Assembly: GCF_020520425.1 (NCBI RefSeq)
Contig: NC_079491.1
Span: 25,411,449-25,475,448 of the forward strand
Origin: Spinacia oleracea
Lineage: Eukaryota; Streptophyta; Magnoliopsida; Caryophyllales; Amaranthaceae
Length of the DNA: 64,000 bases
Direction of reading: 5' to 3'
This document shows positions 51,937 through 63,587 of this stretch, one piece after another (position 1 is the stretch's first letter; each line of letters starts with the position of its first letter). Under the pieces are notes generated by a model. The model was not told the origin of the DNA. It did not search any database and saw only the letters and a list, made by a program, of their open reading frames with translations. A program made the translations under genes and the position numbers.

Positions 51937-53037
51937 TCTATATAACATACTAAAAGAGAGGAAATCAATGTGGTGATTACAAATGTCACTCATTGATTGG
52001 CCTCTCTTTTAATTTTAAAAAATAATGAAATAAATGATTCTATGAGATTATTTCTATAAAAATAGTAAAATATTTTGTTGTAGGTTTTTTTTTTTTGTTA
52101 ACTTTCACTATATAAAGGTGAGATTTTTCTTATACTTCGTATATATTAGAGAGGATTGCAGTCAAGTAAAGTCAAATCATGTTTTTTTTTAATATAGTAG
52201 TGATGATTGCAGTCAAGTAAAGTCAAAGAATAATTTTTTTATAGAAAAAATTATAATCATGATTACTTATTACAAAATTAGAATACTCAAATAACAGATA
52301 TATACGTATTAAAAACTTTGAAAAGGAGTCAAACTTATTATGGAAAATTACAAATAAAATGATATTGTTTTATCTTAGCTACAAGTAGCAGCTAATCTTT
52401 AACATAACATTGTTTGAAATTGCAAAAATATTTGGCCAAAAAAATAGTTTAAGGAACTTGATTAAAAGAATACTTATTATACACTCATATACTTCATCTC
52501 TTTTCCATGTTATGTAAGGAGTACATTATATGCTAATCTAACTTGTACACTTGCGATAACATTTGAGATAAAAAGATTCCATGCATGTTCAAATAATCTT
52601 TTCCATAAAATCTTATAAAAAAATGTGTATAAATATCTCATGTATTACCTGTATATTCACTATATATGGTGTTTCTGACATCACCCCTTGCAAAATTTTA
52701 GAAATTAAAGCCGAAGATTGTGAGACTATGATTTTGTTGACATTACAACGATGTGAATTTTTTTATAGAAAATAATCAATAAAAATAACTTACGATAAAA
52801 TTTTCTAAAAAAACTTAGACTAAAACTAATGTTGAGATTCATCTCAAACTGAAAAAAATTTAGTCAAATTGTGCAACTATTTAAAAGCGGTGGTAGTATT
52901 GTAATACATTAGTATATATTAATATGTTTGCAACAACATAAATAATTTGAATACGTTATTGTAAAGGATTGCAATATCACTTATATATAAAATTTCGTGC
53001 AAATTTAACATTTTGATATGTAAACCGTGCATCACAC
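51937..53037 (+). mobile_element. Degenerate Helitron 1
   Basis: Starts TCTATATAACATACTAAAAG after an A, the 5' signature of plant Helitrons. A decayed 3' hairpin CCGTGCATCACAC is at about 53025-53037. Non-autonomous: no Rep/helicase ORF is visible. Confidence 0.6.
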
Positions 53038-53310
53038 TTTATGATCGGACGAGTTTGGTTTTAGGTTGGGCTAACGACGAAGATAGACATAGATGATTGA
53101 CTAATAAATAGAGTTTTGGGGTTGATGAGCGGGTTTAAGGATATCATGTACCCACCTTGGTGATAGAGCGAGTTTAAGTTGATTGGATTTGAAAACACTC
53201 AATAAATCCTAATTATGTATGTCACTTTTTAAAATTATTTATCAACATAATCAATTATAATACCTCGTAATAAGCTTATGTCAATATATTCAAAAGTTAG
53301 CTGAAAAATA

Positions 53311-53520
53311 AAGTAAATTATCTACCAAATATAGGGATGTTAGATTGCTTGTGGGGAGGTTTCTTTGAGAATCCCCCCGCGGATTCGTCTCATGGCCGAG
53401 CGAGGAAGGAGGAAAATTTGGTGGGTGATATGGTTAAACAGTGTATTCCACGCGGGTGATGAGACGGTGATGGATTTTAGATTGGACCTTGATTATCCTT
53501 CATCTTATTCATTATAAACA
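53311..53520 (+). repeat. Helitron internal segment, copy 1 (pairs with 56262-56465)
   Basis: Shares 'GAGGAAAATTTGGTGG', 'CGGGTGATGAGACGGTGATG' and similar blocks, in the same order, with 56262-56465. The two are paralogous 3' regions of one Helitron family. Confidence 0.6.
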
Positions 53521-53537
53521 TATCAACATTTTTTTAC

Positions 53538-53788
53538 TACTCCTTTTATGCCAATTTCATCGTCACACTTTCTTTTTTCGACCGCCCAATTTATTTTTCA
53601 TACTTTTTTTATGGCATGAACTCACTAATATAATTAAATCTCTCTTTTCACTATCATAAATTAAGGTCTCTCTTATTCTCTCATTCAATTAAAATACTTT
53701 TGTGTTTAAATATAATAGATAAGCCAAAACCTACTTATCATATAAAACTTTGTGAAAAGTTAATGTGACCATTAAATTGGGACGAATT
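53538..53788. mobile_element. Degenerate Stowaway-like MITE
   Basis: Left CTCCTTTTATGCCAATTTCA and right (inverted) ATTCGTCCCAATTTAATGGT, with matching TCGTCACA / GGTCACA inside. Weak ends. Confidence 0.4.
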
Positions 53789-53849
53789 TATCTATATATT
53801 ATACTAAAAGAGAGGAAATCAATGTGGTAATGACAAATGTCATTCATAA

Positions 53850-53925
53850 ATAAGACAAAATAAATTTAGCCTAATAATTAATTTTTTTAAAAAATAATTA
53901 TTAGGCTAAATTTATTTTGTCTTAT
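53850..53925. repeat. 31-bp perfect inverted repeat (long hairpin)
   Basis: Arms 53850-53880 and 53895-53925 are perfectly complementary over 31 bases. The 14-nt spacer is T-run/A-run and can pair further. It lies about 60 bp inside a Helitron 5' end. Confidence 0.9.
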
Positions 53926-54285
53926 TTAAGGAAAATATGCACTATAAAATATATTATTGTTTGCCAATGTAAATTTTAAGGATTCGGTTGATAATAAAAC
54001 ATCCTAAAAATACTAAATAAAAATAGAAAATGTAAAAAATATGCATAAATAATATTCTATTCATGTGCTTATGTAAACGTATGTAAATATGGTGCATTAA
54101 ATAAATTATCATTTACAATTAATATTCTACAAAATATAGCATACATATATATACTACGTATTACTTAAGTTATCATACACTACTTAAGCTGACACGTGTC
54201 ATATCTCCTTTTTTTTATAAGTAATCCAAAAATTTATATCAGTAATTGTGGAAATATGCTAAAGAGTAGAAGACATTATTATGTA

Positions 54286-54544
54286 CTCCCTCTGTTTCGA
54301 AATAATGGGGATAGTTTACCTTTTCACTTTTGCAAATGTAAATATTTGGAGATTAATATCTCTAATTTTGTAATCGTGAAAATTATAAAAAGTTGATATT
54401 CCGAAAGTACATATCGATACGAATCAAACAGGATCTCACACGACTATATTTTTCATTACTCATAAATGACAAATGATAGTCAATCTGAAATTTGTGAATA
54501 GTGCCAAAATTCAAAGTGTCCCTATTATTTCGAAACGGAGGGAG
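54286..54544. mobile_element. Stowaway-like MITE inside the Helitron
   Basis: Ends CTCCCTCTGTTTCGAAATAA / CTCCCTCCGTTTCGAAATAA in inverted orientation, flanked by TA. 259 bp. Confidence 0.8.
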
Positions 54545-54679
54545 TACCTATCTATTTATCTATCTACTACGTATATATAGAGTATTATACTAAAAGAGAC
54601 TAAGAGAGGGTATCTCGATGTGGTGATGACACGTGTCATTTGTAATGTTACTTTTCATTTTCAAGTACTCCCTAAATGT

Positions 54680-55165
54680 ATATCGTATATAGATTATCCA
54701 ATCTATATTATTGAATACACTGTATAAATAATATCTATTTACTAAATTAAATAAAGTATTTAATTAACTTAAAGATATTATAATTGACTTTTATTGTCTA
54801 TCACAAAAATATTATGGAAAATATTACAGACAAGATATATGTACTGTACCAAAATAAAATAATCATTATTTCACAACTTCTATACGGTAACTAATAAGAT
54901 ATTTAACAAAAACTTATGATCAAACTTATTAGTATATAGATTACACAATCTATATTTTTTAATATACGGTATAAAATAATATCTATTTATTAAATTAAAG
55001 AAACTATTTAACTTAAAGATATTATTGACTTCTATTGTCTATCACAAAAGTATTATGGAAAATATTACTTAAAGATATGTGTACAGTACCAAAATAATAT
55101 ACTTAATACGGTAAATAATAAGATATTTAACAAAAACTTATGATAAATTAATTTATGAAATATAC
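54680..55165. repeat. Imperfect tandem duplication, about 240-bp units
   Basis: Two successive units, from about 54680 and 54936, share 'TATGGAAAATATTAC', 'CTTAAAGATATTAT', 'AAGATATTTAACAAAAAC' in the same order. AT-rich, non-coding. Confidence 0.65.
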
Positions 55166-56729
55166 GTACTTCGTACTAGAATACATATTTATCAGGTTGT
55201 TTAAAAATTATATTTTTCTTAATTTTCCTTAAAATAAAGTTATGACCAAATTTGATGTACTAAAATTTAGGTGTTTGTTTCAAATGGGTATACATGAATG
55301 CATTCTGTATACAGTGCGTAGGAGTCTATCCGTTCTATAATAATGTTCCTCACTTTTTCATTATGTGCGGTCTCCAATGCACTACTTTGATCATTAATAG
55401 TTTTAATTTCGCATTAGTAAAAATTATAAAAATTTAAATTTAGAAAATTTACATGAATCCAATGATTTCTCACAAGCTAATATTTTTTCTTTTATTTATA
55501 CTACTAATTATAGTCACTGTTTTTAAATTTAATTATATGAATATTAAATATGAGAAACATTATGGAACGGAGAAAGTATAATGTTGGTGAAATTATAATC
55601 TGACTATTATTATATTATACGTACTCCGACTCCGTAGTACTTATAATATGACCATAACAAAATTATACGTACTCCGACTACGTAGTACTTATAATATAAG
55701 AATCTCAATTTTTTTTAAATATATAATATAGTATTTTATCTATCTGTTTTTTTATTTGCAGAACTTTCCAAAAACGGAAAAATTACAACGCACAATAAAT
55801 GGATAGCTCTTTGTATATGATTTAACATTTTATCCTCACTTTACTCTATTTATTAACTATAACCTTTCAAACACCAAATAAAATAATAGCACCCCTTTTC
55901 ATTTTTACATTTATATTAAAGAAGTTTGATTCCTTTTTTCTTAAAGTGTGAAAAAGTGTATGTTCCAACTATATAACGGAGGAAGTTATCTCAAATATCA
56001 CTTTTCTACTCTTTCACAAATCTTTTATTCAATAGTCATTTCATCCCTTTATTGCCTCATATTAATCTTTGGTGTGTCCGTTTGATATAACTCCATACAC
56101 TAAACATAAAGTTTTCTCACTTTCTCTCTTTATCTCTTCTCTCATGTGACCACTATATCAAATCATGTGCACATTTTACACTCAATTCTTAACAAAGTGA
56201 ATTTTGGCCATGGGGCAATCAAAAGGGTCAGAGTGAGTTCACTAGAAAATTAACCGAAGATAACGTGGATTATTGACCAAATATAGAAATGCCAGATTGT
56301 CAGTGGGGCGGGATTTTGTGAAACCCTTATGCAATTCCCAAATGGGAAATATTGGAGGAAAATTTAATTTGGTGGAAGATGCGAATAAAAAATATATCTG
56401 CCTCGGGTGACAACGCAATGATGGATTTTTGATTGAACCCTCCCACCTTGCATATCTTTCATCTATATGAGAATAACTTATGTTTGACACAAGTAATGAA
56501 TGAGAATGAATGAAATTTTATCTACGTGCCCTTATTCCCTTTATTTTTATTTTTTTAATAAATAAGATACGAAATGGGGCAATAACACATCTATCCACAA
56601 TTATTCTAATTAGAAGAATATCTACAAGCTATATTTTAGTTAATTATCTATAAATATATTTTAGATTTCATTCAAATTAATATTTTGCGTAGTAGATTGT
56701 AAATCGTGCATCGCACGGGTATTATTCTA

Positions 56730-57545
56730 GTTCTTATACTGTTTCTGTATATATGTTTCTCCTCTTCTGCCTTTTTTATACTGATGCTTTGTATGCCTTA
56801 TGGCCAGTGAATTAATCTATTACTTTTCTTAATTTTATTTTTCAGTACAGTGCCTATGGTGGTGTTAATTCTTTCGTATTTAATTTTTTTCCCTTTTATA
56901 TATATGTATGAATATCTTATACCCCGTTGTTTTTCAGTATTTTCAGATTGCCAGTTCCTGGTTATGACAAAGAACAAAGAGCAGATTGACGAAATAAGAA
57001 CCGAATGGGTGCGCCATGTTGTTCAACAATTGTATAATAGCTAGGTTATGTTGAGAGAACCAACAAACATAAGACTCTAATAATTAATGTATTTTACGTA
57101 GTTTAATGTTTTGAATTTTATTTTAGATCTATGTAATTGGTTTTATTAGGGTGACAATTGCAAAATTCTTTTAATTGAGGTTTGGAAATTAATTTTCAAC
57201 TATTTACTACTCTTAAGTATATGGTGTTATTTTGTGGCAAAAAATGAAATATTTTTCAGATATATTCTAAATATATAAAAAAAAATATAATAACTTTGAT
57301 AGCGCTTCATATACACCCGCTATTAGAAAATAATTTAAAAGTTGGCGGTAAACCTTTAATAGCGCTTATAATGTGCTATGAAAAAACATTTGAATTATCC
57401 TAATATTACATATGACAGCGCTTTTGAAAAGCGCTATTAAAGGTACGTTTTATTTTTAATAGCGAAGCCATCAACAACGCTTCAAGAAGCGCTGTTAAAA
57501 GCATTATTAAGTGCTATTAAAAAGCATTTTTTTTTTATCATAGTG
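56730..57545 (-). mobile_element. CACTA-type transposon terminus
   Basis: Minus strand begins CACTATGATAAAA at 57545, followed by several subterminal repeats of TTTAATAGCGC type between 57290 and 57540. This is the layout of CACTA (En/Spm) ends. On the plus strand a short exon-like stretch (TTTTCAG at 56941-56947, then 57 bp upstream of stop EWVRHVVQQLYNS) ends at 57044. The other end is not found, perhaps displaced by the Helitrons. Confidence 0.6.
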
Positions 57546-58620
57546 TAATTATATTCAGTTTCGTTCAATTTAAAACCTCTTTCATCGGTTCTGTACAAAC
57601 TCAATTTCTATATTGAGCAATACGAAATACAATTTGAGATTAAATTAATATTCGTCACCACTCTTCCTCTGATTTTTGCATTCATATCCTGTGAGAGGTT
57701 CGCGGCGTCGTCTTATGTTTGGTCTCTAGGCGTTGTCGCCATCCCTGGCCGTTAGAGTTGTCCTTGGTGTTCCATTGATCTTCAATAGAAAGGGACGCAC
57801 ATTGATCCGAAGATTGAAGAGCATCATTGCGCCACCACTTCTTTATGTCCCAAAATTTGTCACGGTGGCAACTTCTTCTAGTACAATTATACAAACAAAA
57901 GTTTAAGGTAGCTTTGATGAACATAGTCTCTTAAAGTTGATGTAATAGAAGGTTGCTGATGTAAAATATTTTTTTCTTTTCGGCATTATTAGGTCTATTT
58001 GTTTTAAGGAATAAGGAGTAACAAATTATTGAAGGTTGATGGTTTTTCAAAGATGGATGATCAGTGAAGGTTGGTTAGGACTTGGGAGATCGAACTTACT
58101 ATATTAAACAAAGGTTAATTTCGTACTTTTACTAATATTTAACCATAATACGGAGTAGTAGAAGATTGGTCAATTAGGTTAAAATTAGTGGAATAATGTT
58201 ATATTAGAGAAAACATAGATTAGTAATTCAATTTGAGAGAAAGTGACAAAATTTTTGTTACCAATGAGAATTTGCAAAAGTATAATGCTACAAAAGATAA
58301 TTTCCCTAAATTGTATACAGGAGTACAACAAGACGTCGTTAATTATTGTACTTAACATCAACATTTACAAAAATCACACTAATAATTATTTCAGTTCAAA
58401 GTATACATTCTATATAACGTGATTTGTTGACAAAAGTGTCTTCAGAATTCCTATAAGTCTTATACTCCTATGTAATTCATGAATTGGAACATTAGTCAAA
58501 ATTTGTACATATTATTCCAGCTGAACACTTCACTCTCCTGTGTCTCAAAAGATTATTATACCTAATATTGTGTTAATTTTAATGGAAATAGGTGATAAAA
58601 TTAGAGAATAATATATTCAC
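57546..58620. other. Intergenic, nothing firm
   Basis: A GC-richer patch at 57690-57900 gives an 80-residue minus-strand frame with no family I recognise. The rest is AT-rich. Confidence 0.3.
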
Positions 58621-58810
58621 AAGCTAGGGATGTTCAAAATCGGCCTGGACTGGAAAAACGGACCGGAAAAGGCAAACCCCGAACTGAGCCAAATCGACCC
58701 TAACAAACTGGTTTCCGATCTCATGGTGGAAAAATATTATTTTCTAGTCAACCCCTACCCACTACGGTCCCAAGCCCAGCCTGGTTCGAACATAACTATA
58801 GTAAAATCCG
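58620..58810 (+). repeat. Remnant of a GGACCGGAAAA-type dispersed repeat
   Basis: 'GGGATGTTCAAAATCGGCC' followed by ACCGG/CCCGAAC-like text resembles the degenerate ends of ACCCGA-rich hAT MITEs. Confidence 0.35.
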
Positions 58811-58839
58811 GGCAAGATATGGAAGCAAATAACTCGTTC

Positions 58840-59765
58840 AGCGCGTCTCCTGTGAGACCAGTCACACCATCAACTTGATGGTGTGACGAGCGCGAAACCA
58901 ATAGCGTACCTGGACTATAAAAAAAAAAGTAACAGATCTAAACTAAAAAAGTACCTCCTCTAAAATTATATAAAAAAAATAACATATCTAAACTATAGAA
59001 GTAACATACCTAAACTAAAAATGTACCTCCCCTAAAACTATTCCGTATAAAAAAAAGTAACATGTCTAAACTATAGAAGTAACATACCTAAACTAAAAAA
59101 ACGTACCTCCTCTAAAATTATATATAAAAAAAAAAGAAGTAACATGTCTAAAGTTCTAAACTATAGAAGTAACATACCTAAACTAAAAATGTACCTCCCC
59201 TAAAACTATTCCGTATAAAAAAAAAAGTAACATGTCTAAACTATAGAAATAACATACCTAAACTAAAAAAGTACCTCATCTAAAATTTTAAAAAAAAGTA
59301 ACATGTCTAAACTATAGAAGTAACATACCTAAACTAAAAAAAATAACTCCTCTAAAATTATTAAAAAAAAAGTAACATGTCTAAACTATAGAAGTAACAT
59401 ACCTAAACTAAGAAGGTATCTCCCCTAAAACTACTCCGTATAAAAAAAAAGTAACATGTATAAACTATAGAAGTAACATACCTAAACTAAAAAAAGTACT
59501 TCCTCTAAAATTAAAAAAAAAAAAGGTAACATGTCTAAACTATAGAAGTAACATACCTAAACTAAGAAGGTATCTCCCTTAAAACTACTCCGTGTAAAAA
59601 AAGTAACATGTATAAACTATAGAAGTAACATACCTAAACTAAAAAAAGTACCTCCTCTAAAATTATATAAAAAAAAAAGTAACATATCTAAATTAGTAAG
59701 TGTGAACTGTTCTCATCATCAGTTGATGGTGAGGACAGTCTCATATAAGAATTTGGGTAACGCGT
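58840..59765. repeat. Tandem repeat array, about 75-90-bp units, between hairpin ends
   Basis: About nine copies of 'CTATAGAAGTAACATACCTA' followed by AACTAAAAAAGTACCTCC and an A-rich spacer (58910-59700). It is bordered left by a hairpin (CACACCATCAA/TTGATGGTGTG, about 58862-58886) and right by a related CATCAGTTGATGGTGAGG block. Probably a transposon that contains a minisatellite. Confidence 0.7.
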
Positions 59766-60207
59766 TACGTAAATGAAGGTAACAATAAAATTAAAAAAAA
59801 AAAAAAAAGTTTCCAATGATTGAGATAATTAAGGTGGACATACCAGCCCAATTAAGTGATCATGATATGTTACAGTAGATAAAAGCTACTCATCAGTCAT
59901 CATATGCCATTAATCAATTAAATTTAATTAATCATCTCAACTGCCCAGCCAATTCTTTCGGTCCTCCCTTAATCCCTTTCTAGAAAGAGTTTCTAACTAA
60001 AGTAATTGACTTATTTCTTCACAATTATTTATAGTAATCCACGCGGTTAAGGTTTTAACCCATTATCCAAAATAATAGTATTTGTGTCTGTCTTTTCACA
60101 AAAATTGTTGTTTTGCGTTAAGTCAGTACTCGTACAGCTAGTTACAACGACTAGGATTCTTTTAACACAAATTTGCACGTATTTTCTGCTCACGAATCGA
60201 TAGCTAA
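59766..60207. other. Intergenic, nothing identified
   Basis: AT-rich single-copy-looking sequence. Confidence 0.35.
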
Positions 60208-60680
60208 GGGCTCGTTAGGTATCACTGTAAGGTCCTATTCAGTATCGTTTTTTGTTTTTTGTTTTCAGCTTTCTGTTTTTATAAAATTAAAAACTAAAAT
60301 ATGAAAACCACAAAAAGTAGTTTCCAGTTTTTGTTATCAGTTTTCAAAATCAACATTATTAATATAAATATGACTATTTTTTAGTTCATGATTCAATCTA
60401 AATTATATGACTTTTGTAACCAAAAAAATTGAAAACTGGATTAGATTGAATTTTTTTTGGTTCATGATTCAATCTAATCCAGTTTTCAATTTTTTTGGTT
60501 ACAAAAGTCATATAATTTAGATTGAATCATTAACTAAAAATTGTCATACTTATAGTAACTATGTTGATTTTGAAAGCTGACAACAAAAAATTGAAAACTA
60601 CTTTTTGTGGTTTCACATTTCGGTTTTTAGTTTTATAAAAACATAAAACTGGAAACAAAAAATGATAACGAACGGGGCCT
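60208..60680. mobile_element. TIR MITE (CTCGTTCGGTAT family), copy 2, with a partial copy at its left
   Basis: A partial left end GGGCTCGTTAGGTATCACT (60208-60230) is followed by a full element 60231-60680 with ends GGTCCTATTCAGTATCG and GGCCCCGTTCGTTATCA. Inside is a long inverted repeat: the block from about 60385 to 60450 recurs reversed at about 60465-60530. Similar to 38212-38441. Confidence 0.6.
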
Positions 60681-61236
60681 AAAATTTACCATAACGTTAT
60701 ACAAGTCAATTAATTATACATTTAAAGTGTATCTTATCACTAATCTATCTATACATTATGGCCCTGTTTGGCAATTGGCTGTTGGCTGTTGGCTGACGGC
60801 TGTTTTACTTGGCTGGTTTGACTGACTGTTCAAGTTGGCTGCTTTTGTTGGCTATGGATTGGTTACAAATATGTTTGGTAAAATCAGTTGTTGGCTGTTG
60901 GCTGTAGCTATGTAAAATGAAATTTAAGGACATTTAATGTATTTTATTCATTTTTCAATACATACTTTGTATTATGTACGGAGTAAAACGTAATTACAAA
61001 TAAATAAAATATAAATTTAAAAATAAATTACTTTATGCAATAGTATTAATAAATTATTATTTTAATTAATAATTATGGAGTAATAATTAATAACTAATAA
61101 TTAATAATCAATGATTAATAATTGATAATTAATAATAATTATTAATTATTAATTATTAATTAATCATTAATAATTAATGATTAATTATTATTAATTAATA
61201 ACTAATTATTTATTAATTATTCACTTTTAGTTATTA

Positions 61237-62747
61237 CTCCCTCCATTTCTAAATGTTGTATCCATTTGAAATCTTGGGGGATTTTTAAGAAAAATAGAAT
61301 CTTGGTTTGTATGGGTATAAGTGTAATGACTGGGTGTAAGAGAAATGATTGTGTGTAAGTGATTGGAATAAAAGAAGGAGAGAGAAAACAATGGAGATAT
61401 TTATTATTATTACTAAAACAAATCAGATTTACTCAAAGGATTTATATACCGGAAAATTCGAACTAAAATATGAACAAAAAATCGACCCAGAAATTTCGAA
61501 CAAAAATAAACAAAAAAAAATCAAGAAATTTCGAACAAAAATCAACAACAAAAAAATATGAACAAAAAATCAACCCAGAAAATCAAGAAAAATCAACCCA
61601 GAAAATCAATTCGAACAAAAATCAAGAAAAATCAACCCAGAAAATCAAGAAAAATCAACCTAGAAAAATCAACATAACTCAACCCAGAAATTCGAACAAA
61701 AATATCAACAAAAAATCAAAAACTCAAGAACAAAAACCCAGAAAATTCGAAAACTCAAGAACAAAAACCCAGAAATAATTCGAACATAAATATCAACAAA
61801 AAATCAAAAACCCAGAAAATTCAAAAACTCAAGAACAAAAACCCAGAAAAAATCGAAAAAACAAGAACAAAAACCCAGAAAAATTCGAAAACTCAACCCA
61901 GAAAATTCAAAAAATCAACCCGGAAAATCAACAACAAAAACCCAATCAAAATCGAACAAAAAATCAACAATTCGATCCCAGAAATTCGAGAATTCGAACC
62001 CAAAAAACAAGAACGCGAACCCAGAAATTCAAACCCAGAAATTCAAACCCAAAAAACCCAAAACTCGAACCCAAATTCGAACCTAAAAAATCAACAAAAT
62101 AAAATAAAAATCAACAATTTTACCACGAATCCAAGATTTTGAAGATTTAGAGGTCAAATTCGACAATGAAAACTCTAGATCTAGAATTTTTATGGTCGAA
62201 TTTCACCATCTAAAGCTTTAATATAGAGTTTTTTTTCCAGAGATGGTGGTGGAGGCACAAAGGCGGCGGAGGTGTGGTGGTGGTGGTTGCGGCAGAGAGG
62301 TTTCAGGAGGAGAGAGAGTGAAAAAAATGAGGGAGGAGATTGAGGTAGGAGAGAGAGTGAAAAAATTGAGGGAGGAGAATCAGAGATTGAGGGAGGAGAG
62401 AGAAAATGAAATCAGAAGAGGGAGGGGGGGGAGAGAGGGACGTGAAATCATGAGGGAGGGGGGGAGAGAGGGACGTGAAATCATGAGGGAGGAGAGAGAG
62501 TGAAAGTGATGGTAAGGTAATATGAATTAAATAATTATTTTTGGGAAAATAAATTGATTAAATATTATGGGTGGGGAAAATTAGGTGGGAATATGGGTAG
62601 AATCTTTAGGTATTATGGTAATTAGATTGAAATGTAAGGGTATTTTAGGAAAAAATATATGTCCAAAAATAGAAAAGATTCTAAGTGGATACAACATTAT
62701 GAAACGACTAAAAAGGAAACGGATACAACAAAAAGAAACGGAGGGAG
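61237..62747. mobile_element. Large (1.5 kb) Stowaway/Tc1-like non-autonomous element
   Basis: Ends CTCCCTCCATTTCTAAATG and CTCCCTCCGTTTCTTTTTG (inverted), both followed by GTTGTATCC, flanked by TA (61235-61236, 62748-62749). The interior is low complexity: 61480-62090 repeats of ACCCAGAAAATCAA type, then a GGAGGGAGAGAG-rich part (62250-62500). No transposase. Unusually long for a Stowaway MITE. Confidence 0.7.
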
Positions 62748-62784
62748 TAGTCATTAATTAATACGGAGTACTCCGTAATTATTA

Positions 62785-63285
62785 ACTTTTAGTTATTAAT
62801 TATTAATTATTAATTATTAATTATTAATTATTAATTATTAATTATTAATTATTAATTATTAATTATTAATAATTAATTATTAATTATTAATTATTAATTA
62901 TTAATTATTAATTATTAATTATTAATTATTAATAATTAATTATTAATTATTAATTATTAATTATTAATTATTAATTATTAATTATTAATTATTAATTATT
63001 AATTATTAATTATTAATTATTAATTATTAATTATTAATTATTAATTATTAATTATTAATTATTAATTATTAATTATTAATTATTAATTATTAATTATTAA
63101 TTATTAATTATTAATTATTAATTATTAATTATTAATTATTAATTATTAATTATTAATTATTAATTATTAATTATTAATTATTAATTATTAATTATTAATT
63201 ATTAATTATTAATTATTAATTATTAATTATTAATTATTAATTATTAATTATTAATTATTAATTATTAATTATTAATTGTTAATTG
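62785..63285. repeat. Heptamer array (ATTAATT)n
   Basis: About 500 bp of the 7-bp unit ATTAATT, roughly 70 copies and nearly perfect, turning into ATTGTTA-type variants at the right edge. Shorter, mixed-orientation pieces lie at 61070-61230 on the other side of the inserted element. Confidence 0.93.
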
Positions 63286-63587
63286 TTAATTGTTAATTAT
63301 TAATTGTTAATTGTTAATTGTTATTATTAATTGTTAATCATTAATTATTAACTATTAGTTAATTAGTAAAAAATAAGGACAAAAAAGTAATTTAGATAGT
63401 GAAAAGCCAAAAGTCAACTCCAAAAAGCTAGTGTTACTAGCTTTTCATTTTTGGCGGAAAAGCTGGCTTTTCAGCAAGCTAAAAAGCCAGTTACCAAACA
63501 AATTTTTTGGCTGTTTGACTAGATTAAAAAGCCAACAGCCAAAAGTCAACCAAAAAGCCATCAAAAAGCCATTTGCCAAACAAGGCC

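Larger units (their letters stand above)
53791..56729 (+). mobile_element. Nested non-autonomous Helitrons 2/3 with one good 3' end
   Basis: A 5' signature TCTATATATTATACTAAAAG starts at 53791, and a second, less clear one near 54563 (ATTATACTAAAAGAGA). The shared 3' end is hairpin CGTGCATCGCACG (56704-56716) followed by GGTATTATTCTAG and a host T (56730). Helitrons insert between A and T without duplicating the target, as seen. Which 5' end belongs to this 3' end is not certain. No Rep/helicase is encoded. Confidence 0.7.
60760..63587. mobile_element. TIR element with GGCCCTGTTTGGCAA ends, holding the heptamer array
   Basis: Left end GGCCCTGTTTGGCAATTGGC, right end (inverted) GGCCTTGTTTGGCAAATGGC. 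Just inside, GGCTGTTGGCTG on the left faces AGCCAACAGCC on the right. A possible 3-bp TAT duplication. The interior is mainly ATTAATT repeats and is split by the Stowaway-like element at 61237-62747. Non-coding. Class hAT or PIF/Harbinger, unresolved. Confidence 0.62.

Noticed and set aside
57682-57924. 80-aa minus-strand ORF
   Set aside because: Trp/Cys-rich random-looking sequence with no known motif, and no splice or promoter support.
61470-61778. Lys/Asn/Gln-rich ORFs of about 100 aa
   Set aside because: Translation of a low-complexity repeat inside a MITE.
62785-63285. Telomere-like array because the unit is 7 bp
   Set aside because: The unit ATTAATT is not the plant telomere TTTAGGG and lies within a transposon.
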